64,000 bases of DNA from positions 1,521,241-1,585,240 of the forward strand of contig NZ_LR130785.1 in NCBI RefSeq assembly GCF_900626135.1, read 5' to 3'. The translations under genes were made by a program, and so were the position numbers. The stretch is from Senegalia massiliensis (GTDB lineage: Bacteria; Bacillota; Clostridia; Tissierellales; SIT17). Shown one piece after another: positions 9,401-16,775 of this stretch; within the stretch, counting starts at the first letter, position 1, and every line of letters begins with the position of its first letter. The notes beneath the pieces are model-generated. The model ran no database searches. It was not told where the DNA came from and worked only from the letters and a program-made list of their open reading frames with translations.

Positions 9401-9516
9401 ACAAATAAGAGAAATACTACTAATATAGTTTTAAGTATTATATTTCTTCTTTTATTATCTTTTTTTGATTTATCTTTTTTTGTCTTATCTCTTTTGGTAT
9501 TTTTTTCATTAGACAT
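6496..9516 (-). CDS. Class A penicillin-binding protein (PBP1A family)
   Basis: Bifunctional peptidoglycan synthase of 1006 residues. Basic cytoplasmic start, one membrane anchor at about 26-52, glycosyltransferase-51 domain (catalytic EDERF 112-116, ASTITQQL 144-151), then transpeptidase with SSIK at 560-563, SYN at 616-618 and KTG at 760-762. All catalytic motifs are present, so it should be active outside the membrane. Between the domains is an extra region of roughly 140 residues (about 380-515), and the last 70 residues are an acidic Asp/Glu/Lys tail that ends in prolines. AGGAGG precedes the ATG. It lies against the flow of neighbouring sporulation genes; a role in spore cortex is possible but not shown. 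Confidence 0.95.
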   Translation of the reverse strand: MSNEKNTKRDKTKKDKSKKDNKRRNIILKTILVVFLLFVFISVGTVGGILFGVIKDSPEINPSRDINALSENSKIYDQNGTLIEEVLTEEKRTIVNLEDMSPFVKDAFVSVEDERFREHFGIDLKGIARAIVVDIKTRSLEEGASTITQQLVRNLYLTKEKVFTRKITEMYLAVKMEREISKDDILEAYLNTIYLGQGAYGVEAASKTYFNKDAKDLTLAESALLAGITKSPNDYQLFKRIDPENLEEDNMNVVGTVEVIGKQYVAVFNENIINRQKTILSLMKEQGKITEEEYNEALDEDVVSLINPGQMKNENIETSYYTDFVKNQVKKDLISKAGYTEEEAEEALFKDGLKIYTTVDIEMQEKIEDIYKSFTENVGSKSWLRLNYKTRGGNIIDSYGKIAYYQKENLLDNEGNLYLSKDSYNIDEQGNLTIKSPKINYRNLDVTDYFTKKDGTIYTHPTWSLSVDKQNYTVNEEDESFTIKAEYLKEHSDFYKIVDNTLYISKDRFYNNEKGVIQPQSAITIMDPKTGQVKAIVGGRDSEGQRVFNRATNGPRQPGSSIKPLSIYTPALDNGFTAASVIDDVPRYSNGKIWPKNYSTGRFYGLTPMRKAIQYSYNVSAVKFLEKVGINSSIDYLTKFGLINKDNPSNDTFISADEAINGSSDENLAALALGGMTKGVTPLKMTAAYGALANNGVYTEPIVYTKIENNKGEVIIDNKPKQNTVVSPQIAYIMTDMLQTVVNSGSGTNANFANMSVAGKTGTTNNQVDVWFAGYTPYYSAAVWIGNDSPAIELTQSSKLASSFWGNIMKTVHEGLDNQSFKRPEGIVSRQVCIDSGKLPTELCSKDPRGSRVRTELFVAGTEPRERCDVHVSVEVDTSTGKLANEYCPDDVVENRVFIQRPVPYKGSIKPIDSKYEVPTEVCDVHTKDSNPIKDIIDDILDKDKDEDKDKEDDKKPDKDKEDNGNSDDNGGNEDDGGDEGTGDDLEDPNNPPTKPEDPTTPPPKE

Positions 9517-9567
9517 TTATGAACCTCCTCTAACATTAATAAAAATAAATATTATTAAATTACAACA

Positions 9568-9576
9568 ATTATATCA
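9568..9576 (-). promoter_or_regulatory. Extended -10 element upstream of the PBP gene
   Basis: On the minus strand the bases read TGATATAAT, an extended -10 box, about 50 bases before the PBP start. No good -35 box is visible at 17 bases, which extended -10 promoters tolerate. Confidence 0.4.
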
Positions 9577-9722
9577 TATAAATATAAAAACAAATAATTA
9601 TTAAATAATATATTTTATTAATTATACTATAAATATTGCCATTAGAATATATTATATAACAAAATTATTATTTGGTAAATTAAGAATGGCATCTTCATAT
9701 AATGATTATAGGAGTGATTATA

Positions 9723-10370
9723 ATGAGGAAAAGTCCTTTTAAAAAAAGATATTTTGTTTTAGTTTTTTTTATAGTAATTATTATTTACAGCTTTTTAATA
9801 GTTGATAAAAATATAAGACCTACAATACTTGCTATAAGTCAAGTTAAAGCAAGAATGGTAGCAACACAAGCTATAAATGATGCTGTGAAAGAAAATATAG
9901 GAGAAGAAATAAAATATGAAGATTTAATACATTTAAGATATGATAATGAGGGTAAATTAAGAACTATACAAAATAATACTATGATGATGACAAAAATTTC
10001 TTCAAATATAGCATTGGCAGTTCAAGATGAGATAAGACAAATTGGAATAAAAAAAGTAAAAATACCTTTAGGTAATGCAATGAACAGTCAATTATTATCT
10101 CAATATGGTCCTAAAGTTAGTATGAAAATGACACCACAAGGCTCTGTTACTGTAGATTTCACAACAGAGTTTGAAGAATCTGGGATAAATCAAACAGTTC
10201 ATAGGGTAATTTTAATAATAAAGACAAATGTTAGAATAATAGTGCCTTTAGCTACAAAAACAGAAGAAGTCCTTACAACTATACCTATTGCAGAAACAGT
10301 TATAGTAGGAGATGTACCTGACAGCTATATTTCTGTACCAGAAAAAGATTTTTTGAATGTTGTTGATTAA
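9723..10370 (+). CDS. yunB: Sporulation protein YunB
   Basis: 215 residues from ATG 9723, chosen because AGGAG at 9710-9714 fits this codon; an upstream in-frame start at 9702 lies before that site. A basic start (MRKSPFKKRYF) and one membrane segment (about 11-30) lead into a soluble domain with VKARMVATQAINDAV at about 43-57 and KVKIPLGNAM, both typical of YunB. In Bacillus YunB is made in the mother cell under sigma E and is needed for normal sporulation; its biochemical role is unknown. Monocistronic here between the PBP gene and hflX. Confidence 0.88.
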   Translation: MRKSPFKKRYFVLVFFIVIIIYSFLIVDKNIRPTILAISQVKARMVATQAINDAVKENIGEEIKYEDLIHLRYDNEGKLRTIQNNTMMMTKISSNIALAVQDEIRQIGIKKVKIPLGNAMNSQLLSQYGPKVSMKMTPQGSVTVDFTTEFEESGINQTVHRVILIIKTNVRIIVPLATKTEEVLTTIPIAETVIVGDVPDSYISVPEKDFLNVVD

Positions 10371-10422
10371 AATTTATAGTTTTTTTGTTATACTATAATT
10401 AAAAGAAGAATGAGGTGTTTTA

Positions 10423-11697
10423 GTGGAAAGACAAATAGAAGAAAAAGTACTTTTAGTTGGAGTAAATTTAAATAAAAGAAATGAATTTGATATTGAAAGT
10501 TCTATGGAAGAATTGAAAGAATTAGTTATAGCAGCAAATGCTGAACCTATATCTACTGTTGTTCAAAATAAAGATAGAATCGATAGTGCTTTTTATATTG
10601 GAAAAGGTAAGGTACAAGAAATTTTAAATTATTGTGAGGAGTTAGATATAGATACTGTTGTATTTAATGATGAATTAACAGGAGCTCAAATTAGAAATAT
10701 TGAAAATGTTTTGGAAAGAAAAGTAATAGATAGAACCACACTTATATTAGATATATTTTCAAGGCGTGCTAGCACAAAGGAAGGTAAGCTACAAGTAGAA
10801 TTAGCTCAATTAAAGTATAGATTACCTAGACTTACAGGATTTGGGAAAGAACTTTCTAGATTAGGTGGAGGGATAGGTACAAGAGGCCCAGGTGAGAAAA
10901 AATTAGAAACTGATAGAAGACATATAGAAAATAGAATTGATGAAATAAGAAGAAGATTAAAAGAGGTTGAAAGTGTAAGAGAGATAAAAAGACAAAATAG
11001 AATAGATTCTGAAATACCTATAATAGCTCTTGTAGGCTATACAAATGCAGGTAAGTCCACTCTTTTTAATGAACTTTTAAAAGCTGGAACTGATTATAAT
11101 AATGAAAAAGATGTCTATACTGAAGATATGCTTTTTGCAACATTAGATACTACTCTAAGAAAGACTAATTTGCCTAATGGTCAAAAAGTTCTTGTAATAG
11201 ACACAGTTGGATTTGTTAGTAAATTACCTACACATTTAATAGCTGCATTTAAAGGTACTTTAGAAGAGGTTAATTATGCTGATGTAATAGTTCATGTAGT
11301 AGACGCTACAAATAGTGATTTTGATATACAAATAAAAACTACATTAAATATACTGAAAGGTTTAGATACAGAAAACAAACCTATTATTACAGTATTTAAT
11401 AAAATTGATCAAAAGAGTATTGAAGATATAGGATATAATATAACAGGAGAAAAGTTATATATTTCTGCTAAAGAAAATATCAATATTGATAAATTGTTCG
11501 ATTCAATTGAAAGAGCTTTGGAAGATAAATTCTATAGTACAAAAATACTTTTACCTTATAATAAATCTGATATAACTTCTTATATTTTAGATAATTATAA
11601 TCCAAAGAAAGTATCACATACAGAAGAAGGTACTTTTATAGATGTAGTGCTTAATAAGAAAGATTATTTTAAATATAAAGAATATGTAGTTGAGTAA
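10423..11697 (+). CDS. hflX: Ribosome-associated GTPase HflX
   Basis: 424 residues. The N-terminal HflX domain includes FYIGKGKVQEI at 57-67 and the glycine-rich GFGKELSRLGGGIGTRGPGE at 139-158; the G domain has GYTNAGKS at 205-212 and DTVGF for G3, NKID for G4. HflX binds the 50S subunit and splits or rescues stalled ribosomes. Start is GTG 10423 after GAGGTG. A TGTTATACT extended -10 box lies at 10386-10394. Followed by a HEAT-repeat gene 9 bases later, so probably cotranscribed. Confidence 0.96.
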   Translation: MERQIEEKVLLVGVNLNKRNEFDIESSMEELKELVIAANAEPISTVVQNKDRIDSAFYIGKGKVQEILNYCEELDIDTVVFNDELTGAQIRNIENVLERKVIDRTTLILDIFSRRASTKEGKLQVELAQLKYRLPRLTGFGKELSRLGGGIGTRGPGEKKLETDRRHIENRIDEIRRRLKEVESVREIKRQNRIDSEIPIIALVGYTNAGKSTLFNELLKAGTDYNNEKDVYTEDMLFATLDTTLRKTNLPNGQKVLVIDTVGFVSKLPTHLIAAFKGTLEEVNYADVIVHVVDATNSDFDIQIKTTLNILKGLDTENKPIITVFNKIDQKSIEDIGYNITGEKLYISAKENINIDKLFDSIERALEDKFYSTKILLPYNKSDITSYILDNYNPKKVSHTEEGTFIDVVLNKKDYFKYKEYVVE

Positions 11698-11706
11698 GGT
11701 GATATT

Positions 11707-12345
11707 ATGCTTGGTAAGTGGAATGAAATAGATAATATGGAGAGTTTTCAAATAAGTTATCTTTTATATCTTGAAGGGAAAAGTATTGATATAATATCTA
11801 AAATTAGAAATTTGCCATATAAAGAAGTTGAAAAGCATATTATAGAAGCAAAGATTAAATATCAAAAAAAGAAAAAACAAGATAAGTTAATAAAGATTAT
11901 TTCTATGAGCAAGTCAAAAAGAATTGAGTATTTAAAAACACTTACAAATGAAGATGAAAGAGATTTAGTTGAACAGATTTATAAAAGATATATAAAATTT
12001 AAAAATACTGAAGATAGAATGATATTAATATGGTTAATAGGAGAGTTAAAAGATGAAAAATTAGTTCCTTTTTTACTTATGGAATTAAAAAGTAAGAATG
12101 TAAATTATAGAAGGTTATCAGTATCAGCACTAGGTAAGATGGCTAAAAGTGAATATAAAAATATATTTGAAGAATTTTTCTTTGATGACAATCCTCAAGT
12201 TAGACAATATGCAATTAAATCTACTCGAAATATAGGAGATATGCATACTATAAAATTATTGGAAAAAATATTAAATGATAAAAATGAAAAAGATTATGTA
12301 AGACGTGCAGCAAAAGATGTTATCAATTATTTGGTAAAAATATAA
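11707..12345 (+). CDS. HEAT-repeat protein with an N-terminal helix-turn-helix-like segment
   Basis: 212 residues. The first 50 residues (SYLLYLEGKSIDIISKI ... LPYKEVEKHI) read like a helix-turn-helix; a basic helix follows; residues 90-210 carry about three HEAT-like repeats (LIWLIGELKDEKLVPFLL, RRLSVSALGKMA, RQYAIKSTRNIGD). No enzyme motif. HEAT repeats normally bind proteins. The 9-base gap after hflX suggests joint transcription. I cannot name a characterised homologue. Confidence 0.7.
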   Translation: MLGKWNEIDNMESFQISYLLYLEGKSIDIISKIRNLPYKEVEKHIIEAKIKYQKKKKQDKLIKIISMSKSKRIEYLKTLTNEDERDLVEQIYKRYIKFKNTEDRMILIWLIGELKDEKLVPFLLMELKSKNVNYRRLSVSALGKMAKSEYKNIFEEFFFDDNPQVRQYAIKSTRNIGDMHTIKLLEKILNDKNEKDYVRRAAKDVINYLVKI

Positions 12346-12411
12346 AAATCAATTGAATTTTCTGATAAATTATTATATGATGGTATTAATAATAAAGAGG
12401 AGGTTTTAAAT

Positions 12412-12846
12412 ATGCTCTTGAGAAATTGTGCTGGTGGTGTGGTGTTTTATGAAGACAAGGTTTTTATTCTAAAAAATGAAAAGGATGAATGGATTCTTCC
12501 TAAAGGCAAAATTCAAAGTGGGAATTTAGCTATTGAAACTGCTAAAATTAAAGTAAAAGAAGAAACTGGGTTAGAAACTATTCAAATAGTATCACCAGCA
12601 GGTGAAACAAATTATGAATTTTATTCTTTATCTAGAAAAAAACCTGTTTGTAATGAAATTATATGGTTTATAATGGAAGCTAAGTCATTGGAATATGATA
12701 TAAATAATAAAGAGTTTAAAAATGGTGTTTTTTATGAAATACAAGAAGCAATAGAAAAAATCACTTATAGCCAAGATAAATCATTAGTAAGACTTTCTCA
12801 TAAAAAATATTTAAAACTTAAAAATGAAAATTTAGCTATAGTATAA
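12412..12846 (+). CDS. Nudix-fold protein with degenerate Nudix box
   Basis: 144 residues with Nudix-fold context (CAGGVVFYEDKVFIL, then ILPKGKI). The box, residues 32-54, departs from GX5EX7REUXEEXGU: the first Glu is Asn38, and the Arg-Glu pair is Ile46-Lys47; only the EETG core (50-53) is kept. The protein may have weak or altered hydrolase activity or may only bind a nucleotide. ATG 12412 follows AGAGGAGG. It has its own terminator and is separate from yigZ. Confidence 0.75.
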   Translation: MLLRNCAGGVVFYEDKVFILKNEKDEWILPKGKIQSGNLAIETAKIKVKEETGLETIQIVSPAGETNYEFYSLSRKKPVCNEIIWFIMEAKSLEYDINNKEFKNGVFYEIQEAIEKITYSQDKSLVRLSHKKYLKLKNENLAIV

Positions 12847-12866
12847 AAGGGCTTAGGCCCTTTTTT
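12845..12866 (+). terminator. Terminator after the Nudix gene
   Basis: AAAAGGGC, a short TTA loop, then GGCCCTTTTTT. The left arm begins at the stop codon of the Nudix gene. Compact GC stem with a T run. Confidence 0.85.
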
Positions 12867-12867
12867 A

Positions 12868-12876
12868 TGTTATAAT
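12868..12876 (+). promoter_or_regulatory. Extended -10 promoter element before the YigZ gene
   Basis: TGTTATAAT, a consensus -10 with the TG extension, 27 bases before the yigZ-like start and directly after the preceding terminator. No clear -35. Confidence 0.45.
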
Positions 12877-12902
12877 GTTTTATAAAAAAGAAGGGAGATT
12901 AA

Positions 12903-13550
12903 ATGAAAGATATATTTAAAACAATACATAAATTTGGAGAAGATTATTTTTTAGAGAAAAAATCAAAATTTATTGGTTATGCAAAACCAGTAGAATCTGA
13001 AGAAGAAGCTTTAGAATTTATAGAACAAATAAGAACTAAACATAAAGATGCAACACATAATGTATATGCATATGCTATAGGTGAAAATAATAATATACAA
13101 AGATATAGTGATGATGGTGAGCCAAGTGGAATTGCAGGTATACCAATTTTAGAAGTTATAAAAAAGGAAGATCTTAGAAATATAGTAGTAGTTGTAACAA
13201 GATATTTTGGTGGTATAAAATTAGGTGCTGGAGGATTAGTTCGTGCATATACTCATGGTGCTAAAATTGCTCTTGAAAGTGCATCAATAATAGAAAAAAT
13301 TATTTATAAAAAAATAAAAGTAAGGTTTGATTATACTTTTAATGGTAAAATAGAAAATGTTATAAATAATTCTTCATATTTCATAGAAGATATAAGTTAT
13401 GATGATTCTGTTAATATGATTCTTTTATCTAGAAAAGAAAAACTAGAAGATTTAAAAGGTCTATTATTAGATATAACCAGTGGAGAAGTAATAATTAAAG
13501 AATTAGGTGAACAATATTTATCATTTGAAAATAAAAAATTAATAAAATGA
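12903..13550 (+). CDS. YigZ/IMPACT family protein
   Basis: 215 residues. The N-terminal UPF0029/IMPACT domain carries KSKFIGYAKPV (about 21-31), ATHNVYAYAIG (about 48-58), the YSDDGEPSGIAGIPIL motif (about 66-81), and VVTRYFGGIKLGAGGLVRAY (about 98-117). A C-terminal DUF1949-like domain follows. The family is widespread; YvyE of Bacillus is an example, and a function in translation stress is suspected from the eukaryotic IMPACT protein but unproven in bacteria. AGAAGGGAG precedes ATG. Confidence 0.93.
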   Translation: MKDIFKTIHKFGEDYFLEKKSKFIGYAKPVESEEEALEFIEQIRTKHKDATHNVYAYAIGENNNIQRYSDDGEPSGIAGIPILEVIKKEDLRNIVVVVTRYFGGIKLGAGGLVRAYTHGAKIALESASIIEKIIYKKIKVRFDYTFNGKIENVINNSSYFIEDISYDDSVNMILLSRKEKLEDLKGLLLDITSGEVIIKELGEQYLSFENKKLIK

Positions 13551-13602
13551 TGATGTTTTTAAAAAAATAAAAAGGGTAAAAATTATTCAGGAGGTAGATT
13601 TT

Positions 13603-13977
13603 ATGAATAAAAAAGATATGTTAGAAAAAAAAGTTTGGGCAGTATTAGGTGTCACTCCTAATGAGAGTAAATTTGGATATAAAATTTATAAAAAATTAAA
13701 GGATCATGACTATAAAGTTTATCCTATAAATCCAAAATACGATGAAATAAATGGAGAAAAGTGCTATGAATCTATAGAAGAATTACCAGAAACACCAGAT
13801 GTATTAGATTTTGTAGTTCCTCCTCAAGTAAGTTTAAGTGCATTAGATGAAGTAAATAAAAAAGGAATAAAAAATGTTTGGTTCCAGCCTGGAACATCTG
13901 ACAAAAATGTGATTGAAAAAGCAAAAGAAAATAATCTTAATATAGTAGAAGATTGTGTACTTGTAGCTCTTTCATAA
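13603..13977 (+). CDS. CoA-binding (YccU-like) Rossmann protein
   Basis: 124 residues, complete CoA_binding_2 domain: AVLGVTPNESKFGYKIYKKL near the start, VYPINPKYDEINGEKCYES at about 39-57 and VDFVVPPQ/KNVWFQPGTSD further on. The fold binds CoA; this stand-alone form has no known reaction. AGGAGG precedes the ATG at 13603. Transcription ends at a shared hairpin with the converging permease pair. Confidence 0.85.
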   Translation: MNKKDMLEKKVWAVLGVTPNESKFGYKIYKKLKDHDYKVYPINPKYDEINGEKCYESIEELPETPDVLDFVVPPQVSLSALDEVNKKGIKNVWFQPGTSDKNVIEKAKENNLNIVEDCVLVALS

Positions 13978-14012
13978 AAAAGACAATGAGTTTTTACTCA
14001 TTGTCTTTTTTA
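13976..14012. terminator. Bidirectional terminator between converging genes
   Basis: Stem AAAAAGACAATGAG / CTCATTGTCTTTTT with a six-base loop; A and T runs on both sides. The right arm overlaps the 3' end of the minus-strand permease gene, whose stop is at 13994. Confidence 0.88.
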
Positions 14013-14350
14013 TGAAAGAATTGATAGATACCTATAAATAGCATAAATACACCAAAAATTTTTCTAAGGAGTGATTGATCAATTTTTATGGCAATAAAAC
14101 TTCCGATAATAGACCCGATTATTCCTGGTATAATGATATATAATATAATATTTGTAACTATATTTTTATTTTTATAATGAATTATTAATGCAATTATAGA
14201 AGTAGGAATAAAGACAATTAAATTTGTACCTTGAGCTTGTGTTTGACTTAGTCCTATAAAAAGAATTAAAGATGGTATAAGTATTGTACCTCCACCGATT
14301 CCCATCCCACCTAATATTCCGGATAATAGACCAATAAATATTAACTTCAT
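13994..14350 (-). CDS. TauE/SafE-type permease, half-length (second of pair)
   Basis: 118 residues with about four membrane segments and one copy of the TauE/SafE signature (GLLSGILGGMGIGGGTILIP at residues 7-26). Normal TauE/SafE proteins have about 250 residues with this signature twice. This gene and its upstream neighbour each encode one half and overlap by four bases, so they look like a two-subunit version. The family moves sulfonates, sulfite or related anions; the nearby cysK makes a sulfur substrate possible, which is inference only. Confidence 0.82.
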   Translation of the reverse strand: MKLIFIGLLSGILGGMGIGGGTILIPSLILFIGLSQTQAQGTNLIVFIPTSIIALIIHYKNKNIVTNIILYIIIPGIIGSIIGSFIAIKIDQSLLRKIFGVFMLFIGIYQFFHKKDNE

Positions 14351-14703
14351 AATATTATCATCCTAATTGAAATATAAATTATTAGAAGACTAAAAGATTT
14401 TCTTAAAATATTAATTGGAATTTTATTTAATAATTTAGCCCCTATAAATCCACCTAAAATTGCACCTATAGAAATTAAAATTACTATATTAAAATCTATT
14501 AAATCATTTCTAATATAAATATATGTACTTATAAAAGATAATGGTAAAATAATTGATATTGCAGTTGCATGAGCTTTATGTCTCTTTATATTTAATATAT
14601 AAATTAATGAAGGTACTATTATTAGTCCCCCACCTGATCCAAATATTCCATTTATAAAACCTGTAATTAAACCAATAAAAATTAATATTATTTTATTTTT
14701 CAT
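14347..14703 (-). CDS. TauE/SafE-type permease, half-length (first of pair)
   Basis: 118 residues, about four membrane segments, signature GLITGFINGIFGSGGGLIIV at residues 12-31. It is the first gene of the minus-strand pair; its stop overlaps the start of the second gene (ATGA at 14347-14350). The two products are homologous to each other and equal in length, so a heterodimer restoring the usual eight-segment permease is likely. A GGTGATTT ribosome site precedes the ATG. Confidence 0.82.
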   Translation of the reverse strand: MKNKIILIFIGLITGFINGIFGSGGGLIIVPSLIYILNIKRHKAHATAISIILPLSFISTYIYIRNDLIDFNIVILISIGAILGGFIGAKLLNKIPINILRKSFSLLIIYISIRMIIL

Positions 14704-14764
14704 TTAAATCACCTTTATAATGTTATATAAATATAATATTAACTAAAGTTTAAAAACATATTCC

Positions 14765-14793
14765 TTGACAAAGGCTAATTTATACAATAAAAT
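14765..14793 (+). promoter_or_regulatory. Sigma A promoter of cysK
   Basis: TTGACA at 14765-14770, a 17-base spacer, and TAAAAT at 14788-14793. It matches the housekeeping consensus in 11 of 12 positions and lies about 50 bases before the cysK start. Confidence 0.8.
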
Positions 14794-14844
14794 AAACACA
14801 TATAAATTGGTAGGAATTAAAGTATTTAAATGAGGAGGATAAAA

Positions 14845-15759
14845 ATGAAAACTGTAAATAATATTCTTGAATTGATTGGTGAAACACCAATGGTTAAATT
14901 AAACAATATAGTAGATGGTGATAGCGCAGAAATATTTGTTAAGTTAGAATCTTTTAATCCAGGGAGTAGTGTAAAAGATAGAATTGCATTTAATATGATA
15001 GAAATGGCAGAAAAACAAGGTGAGTTAAAAAAGAATTCAACTATTATTGAACCAACTAGTGGAAATACTGGTATAGGGCTTGCTATGATAGGTGCAGCTA
15101 AGGGATATAATGTGATATTAGTTATGCCAGATACTATGAGTACAGAAAGAAGAAATTTACTTAAAGCATACGGTGCTGAACTTGTACTTACACCAGGTGA
15201 AAAAGGCATGAATGGAGCTATACAAAAAGCAAAAGAATTAAAAGAGAAAAATGGTTATTTTATGCCTCAACAATTTATGAACAAAAATAATCCTGAGATT
15301 CATAGAAAAACTACAGCTGTAGAAATACTTAGACAAACAAATGGAGATATAGATGCATTTGTAGCAGGTGTAGGAACTGGAGGAACTATTACTGGTGTTT
15401 CTGAAGTATTAAAAGAAAAAAATAAAGATATAAAAATAATTGCTATAGAACCTAGTGAGTCAGCAGTTATGAGCGGAGAAAGTCCTGGTCCACATAGAAT
15501 ACAAGGTATAGGGGCAGGATTTATACCAGATGTATTAAATATGGATATAATAGATAAAATCTTAAGAATAGATGGAGAACAAGCGGTTAAGACAACTAAG
15601 GAAGTAGCTAGAAAAGAAGGATTGTTAGTAGGTATTTCTTCTGGTGCTGCTATAAATGGTGCTATAAAAATTGCAAAACAATTAGGAAAAGGTAAAAAAG
15701 TTTTAGTAATGGCCCCTGATAGTGGAGAAAGATATCTAAGTACTGATATTTTTAGCTAA
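14845..15759 (+). CDS. cysK: Cysteine synthase A (O-acetylserine sulfhydrylase)
   Basis: 304 residues. The pyridoxal-phosphate lysine is Lys44 in NPGSSVKDR, the substrate loop TSGNTG is at 71-76, and [10 protein letters not shown] binds the cofactor phosphate. It makes cysteine from O-acetylserine and sulfide. Start ATG 14845 is chosen over an in-frame ATG at 14830, because that one overlaps the GAGGAGG that serves 14845. Single gene with a strong promoter; no cysE is adjacent and I see no T-box in the leader. Confidence 0.95.
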   Translation: MKTVNNILELIGETPMVKLNNIVDGDSAEIFVKLESFNPGSSVKDRIAFNMIEMAEKQGELKKNSTIIEPTSGNTGIGLAMIGAAKGYNVILVMPDTMSTERRNLLKAYGAELVLTPGEKGMNGAIQKAKELKEKNGYFMPQQFMNKNNPEIHRKTTAVEILRQTNGDIDAFVAGVGTGGTITGVSEVLKEKNKDIKIIAIEPSESAVMSGESPGPHRIQGIGAGFIPDVLNMDIIDKILRIDGEQAVKTTKEVARKEGLLVGISSGAAINGAIKIAKQLGKGKKVLVMAPDSGERYLSTDIFS

Positions 15760-15773
15760 TGATATCTTTTTTC

Positions 15774-15802
15774 TTTATAAAATCATTATATTGTGTTAGA
15801 AT
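15774..15802 (+). promoter_or_regulatory. Promoter of the YebC gene
   Basis: TTTATA at 15774-15779, 17 bases, TAGAAT at 15797-15802 with a TG extension at 15794-15795. About 38 bases before the ATG. Confidence 0.5.
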
Positions 15803-15839
15803 ATTAATTGTTTTATAAAGGGATAAAGGAGTGATTTAA

Positions 15840-16580
15840 ATGGCTGGACATTCAAAATGGGCCAACATAAAGCATAGAAAAGGAAGACAAGATGCAAAAA
15901 AGGCTAAAGTTTTCACTAAATTAGCTAGAGCTATTACTGTAGCAGTAAAAGAAGGTGGAGACGATCCAGAATATAATGCAGAGCTTTCTAATGCTATAGA
16001 AAAGGCAAAGGCTGAAAATATGCCAAATGATAATATAGATAGAGCAATTAAAAAAGGTTCTGGAGATTTAGATGGTGCATCATATGAAGAAATTACTTAT
16101 GAAGGCTATGGACCTAATGGAGTTGCTGTAATGGTTCAATGTTTAACAGATAATAAAAATAGAACTGCAGCAGATATAAGGCATTATTTTTCTAAGTATA
16201 ATGGTAATCTAGGTGCAACTGGTTGTGTATCCTTTATGTTTGATAGAAAAGGAATACTTATAATAGATAGAAATGAAGATATAGACGAAGAAGAAATAAT
16301 GCTTAATTCAATTGAAGCTGGTGCTGAAGACTTTGTAGCAGAAGATGAATATTTTGAAATTACAACTTCTCCAGAAGATTTTAAAGATATTAGAGAATCA
16401 TTAAAGAGTGAAGGATATAAGTTTTCTACAGCAGAGGTATCTTTTATTCCTCAAACTCAAACTAAACTAGAAGAATCTAAAGATATGAATAATATGGAAA
16501 AACTTATAGATGCATTAGAAGATAACGATGATGTTCAAGAAGTATATCATAACTGGGAAATGCCAGAAGAAATGGAATAA
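15840..16580 (+). CDS. YebC/PmpR-family regulatory protein
   Basis: 246 residues, the standard YebC length. Opens with [18 protein letters not shown] and holds [19 protein letters not shown] (about 52-70) and [13 protein letters not shown] (about 89-101). YebC proteins were named transcriptional regulators; recent work ties members to relief of ribosome stalling at proline-rich stretches. AAAGGAGTG precedes the ATG. Monocistronic, with a very long terminator hairpin. Confidence 0.95.
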   Translation: MAGHSKWANIKHRKGRQDAKKAKVFTKLARAITVAVKEGGDDPEYNAELSNAIEKAKAENMPNDNIDRAIKKGSGDLDGASYEEITYEGYGPNGVAVMVQCLTDNKNRTAADIRHYFSKYNGNLGATGCVSFMFDRKGILIIDRNEDIDEEEIMLNSIEAGAEDFVAEDEYFEITTSPEDFKDIRESLKSEGYKFSTAEVSFIPQTQTKLEESKDMNNMEKLIDALEDNDDVQEVYHNWEMPEEME

Positions 16581-16586
16581 ATATTT

Positions 16587-16640
16587 AAAACACCTTCAAT
16601 TTTATTGTTTTAAAACAATAAAATTGAAGGTGTTTTTTTA
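16587..16640 (+). terminator. Terminator after the YebC gene, 25-bp perfect arms
   Basis: A perfect 50-base palindrome, 16587-16636, centre between 16611 and 16612, arms starting AAAACACCTTCAATTTTATT, followed by more T residues. Much longer than needed for termination. Confidence 0.9.
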
Positions 16641-16775
16641 TTTCCTCTAAATTTTTGTAATATATCTTTAGTCATAGAATATACTTTTAAAAATAACAAA
16701 AATAAAAATTTAGAATAAAGGGGGAGGTTTTTAATTTATTTTAGATAAAGAATTTTAATAAAAGGGGGAATTTCA

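Noticed and set aside
14704-14844. T-box or SAM riboswitch before cysK
   Set aside because: No TGGN(ACC) motif, no terminator and no conserved aptamer bases; only a clean sigma A promoter and ribosome site.
16637-16775. Riboswitch in the leader of the DUF3798 operon
   Set aside because: A long-range TCTAAATTTTT/AAAAATTTAGA match exists, but a likely -10 box lies between the arms, so both arms may not be in one transcript, and no known aptamer motif is seen.
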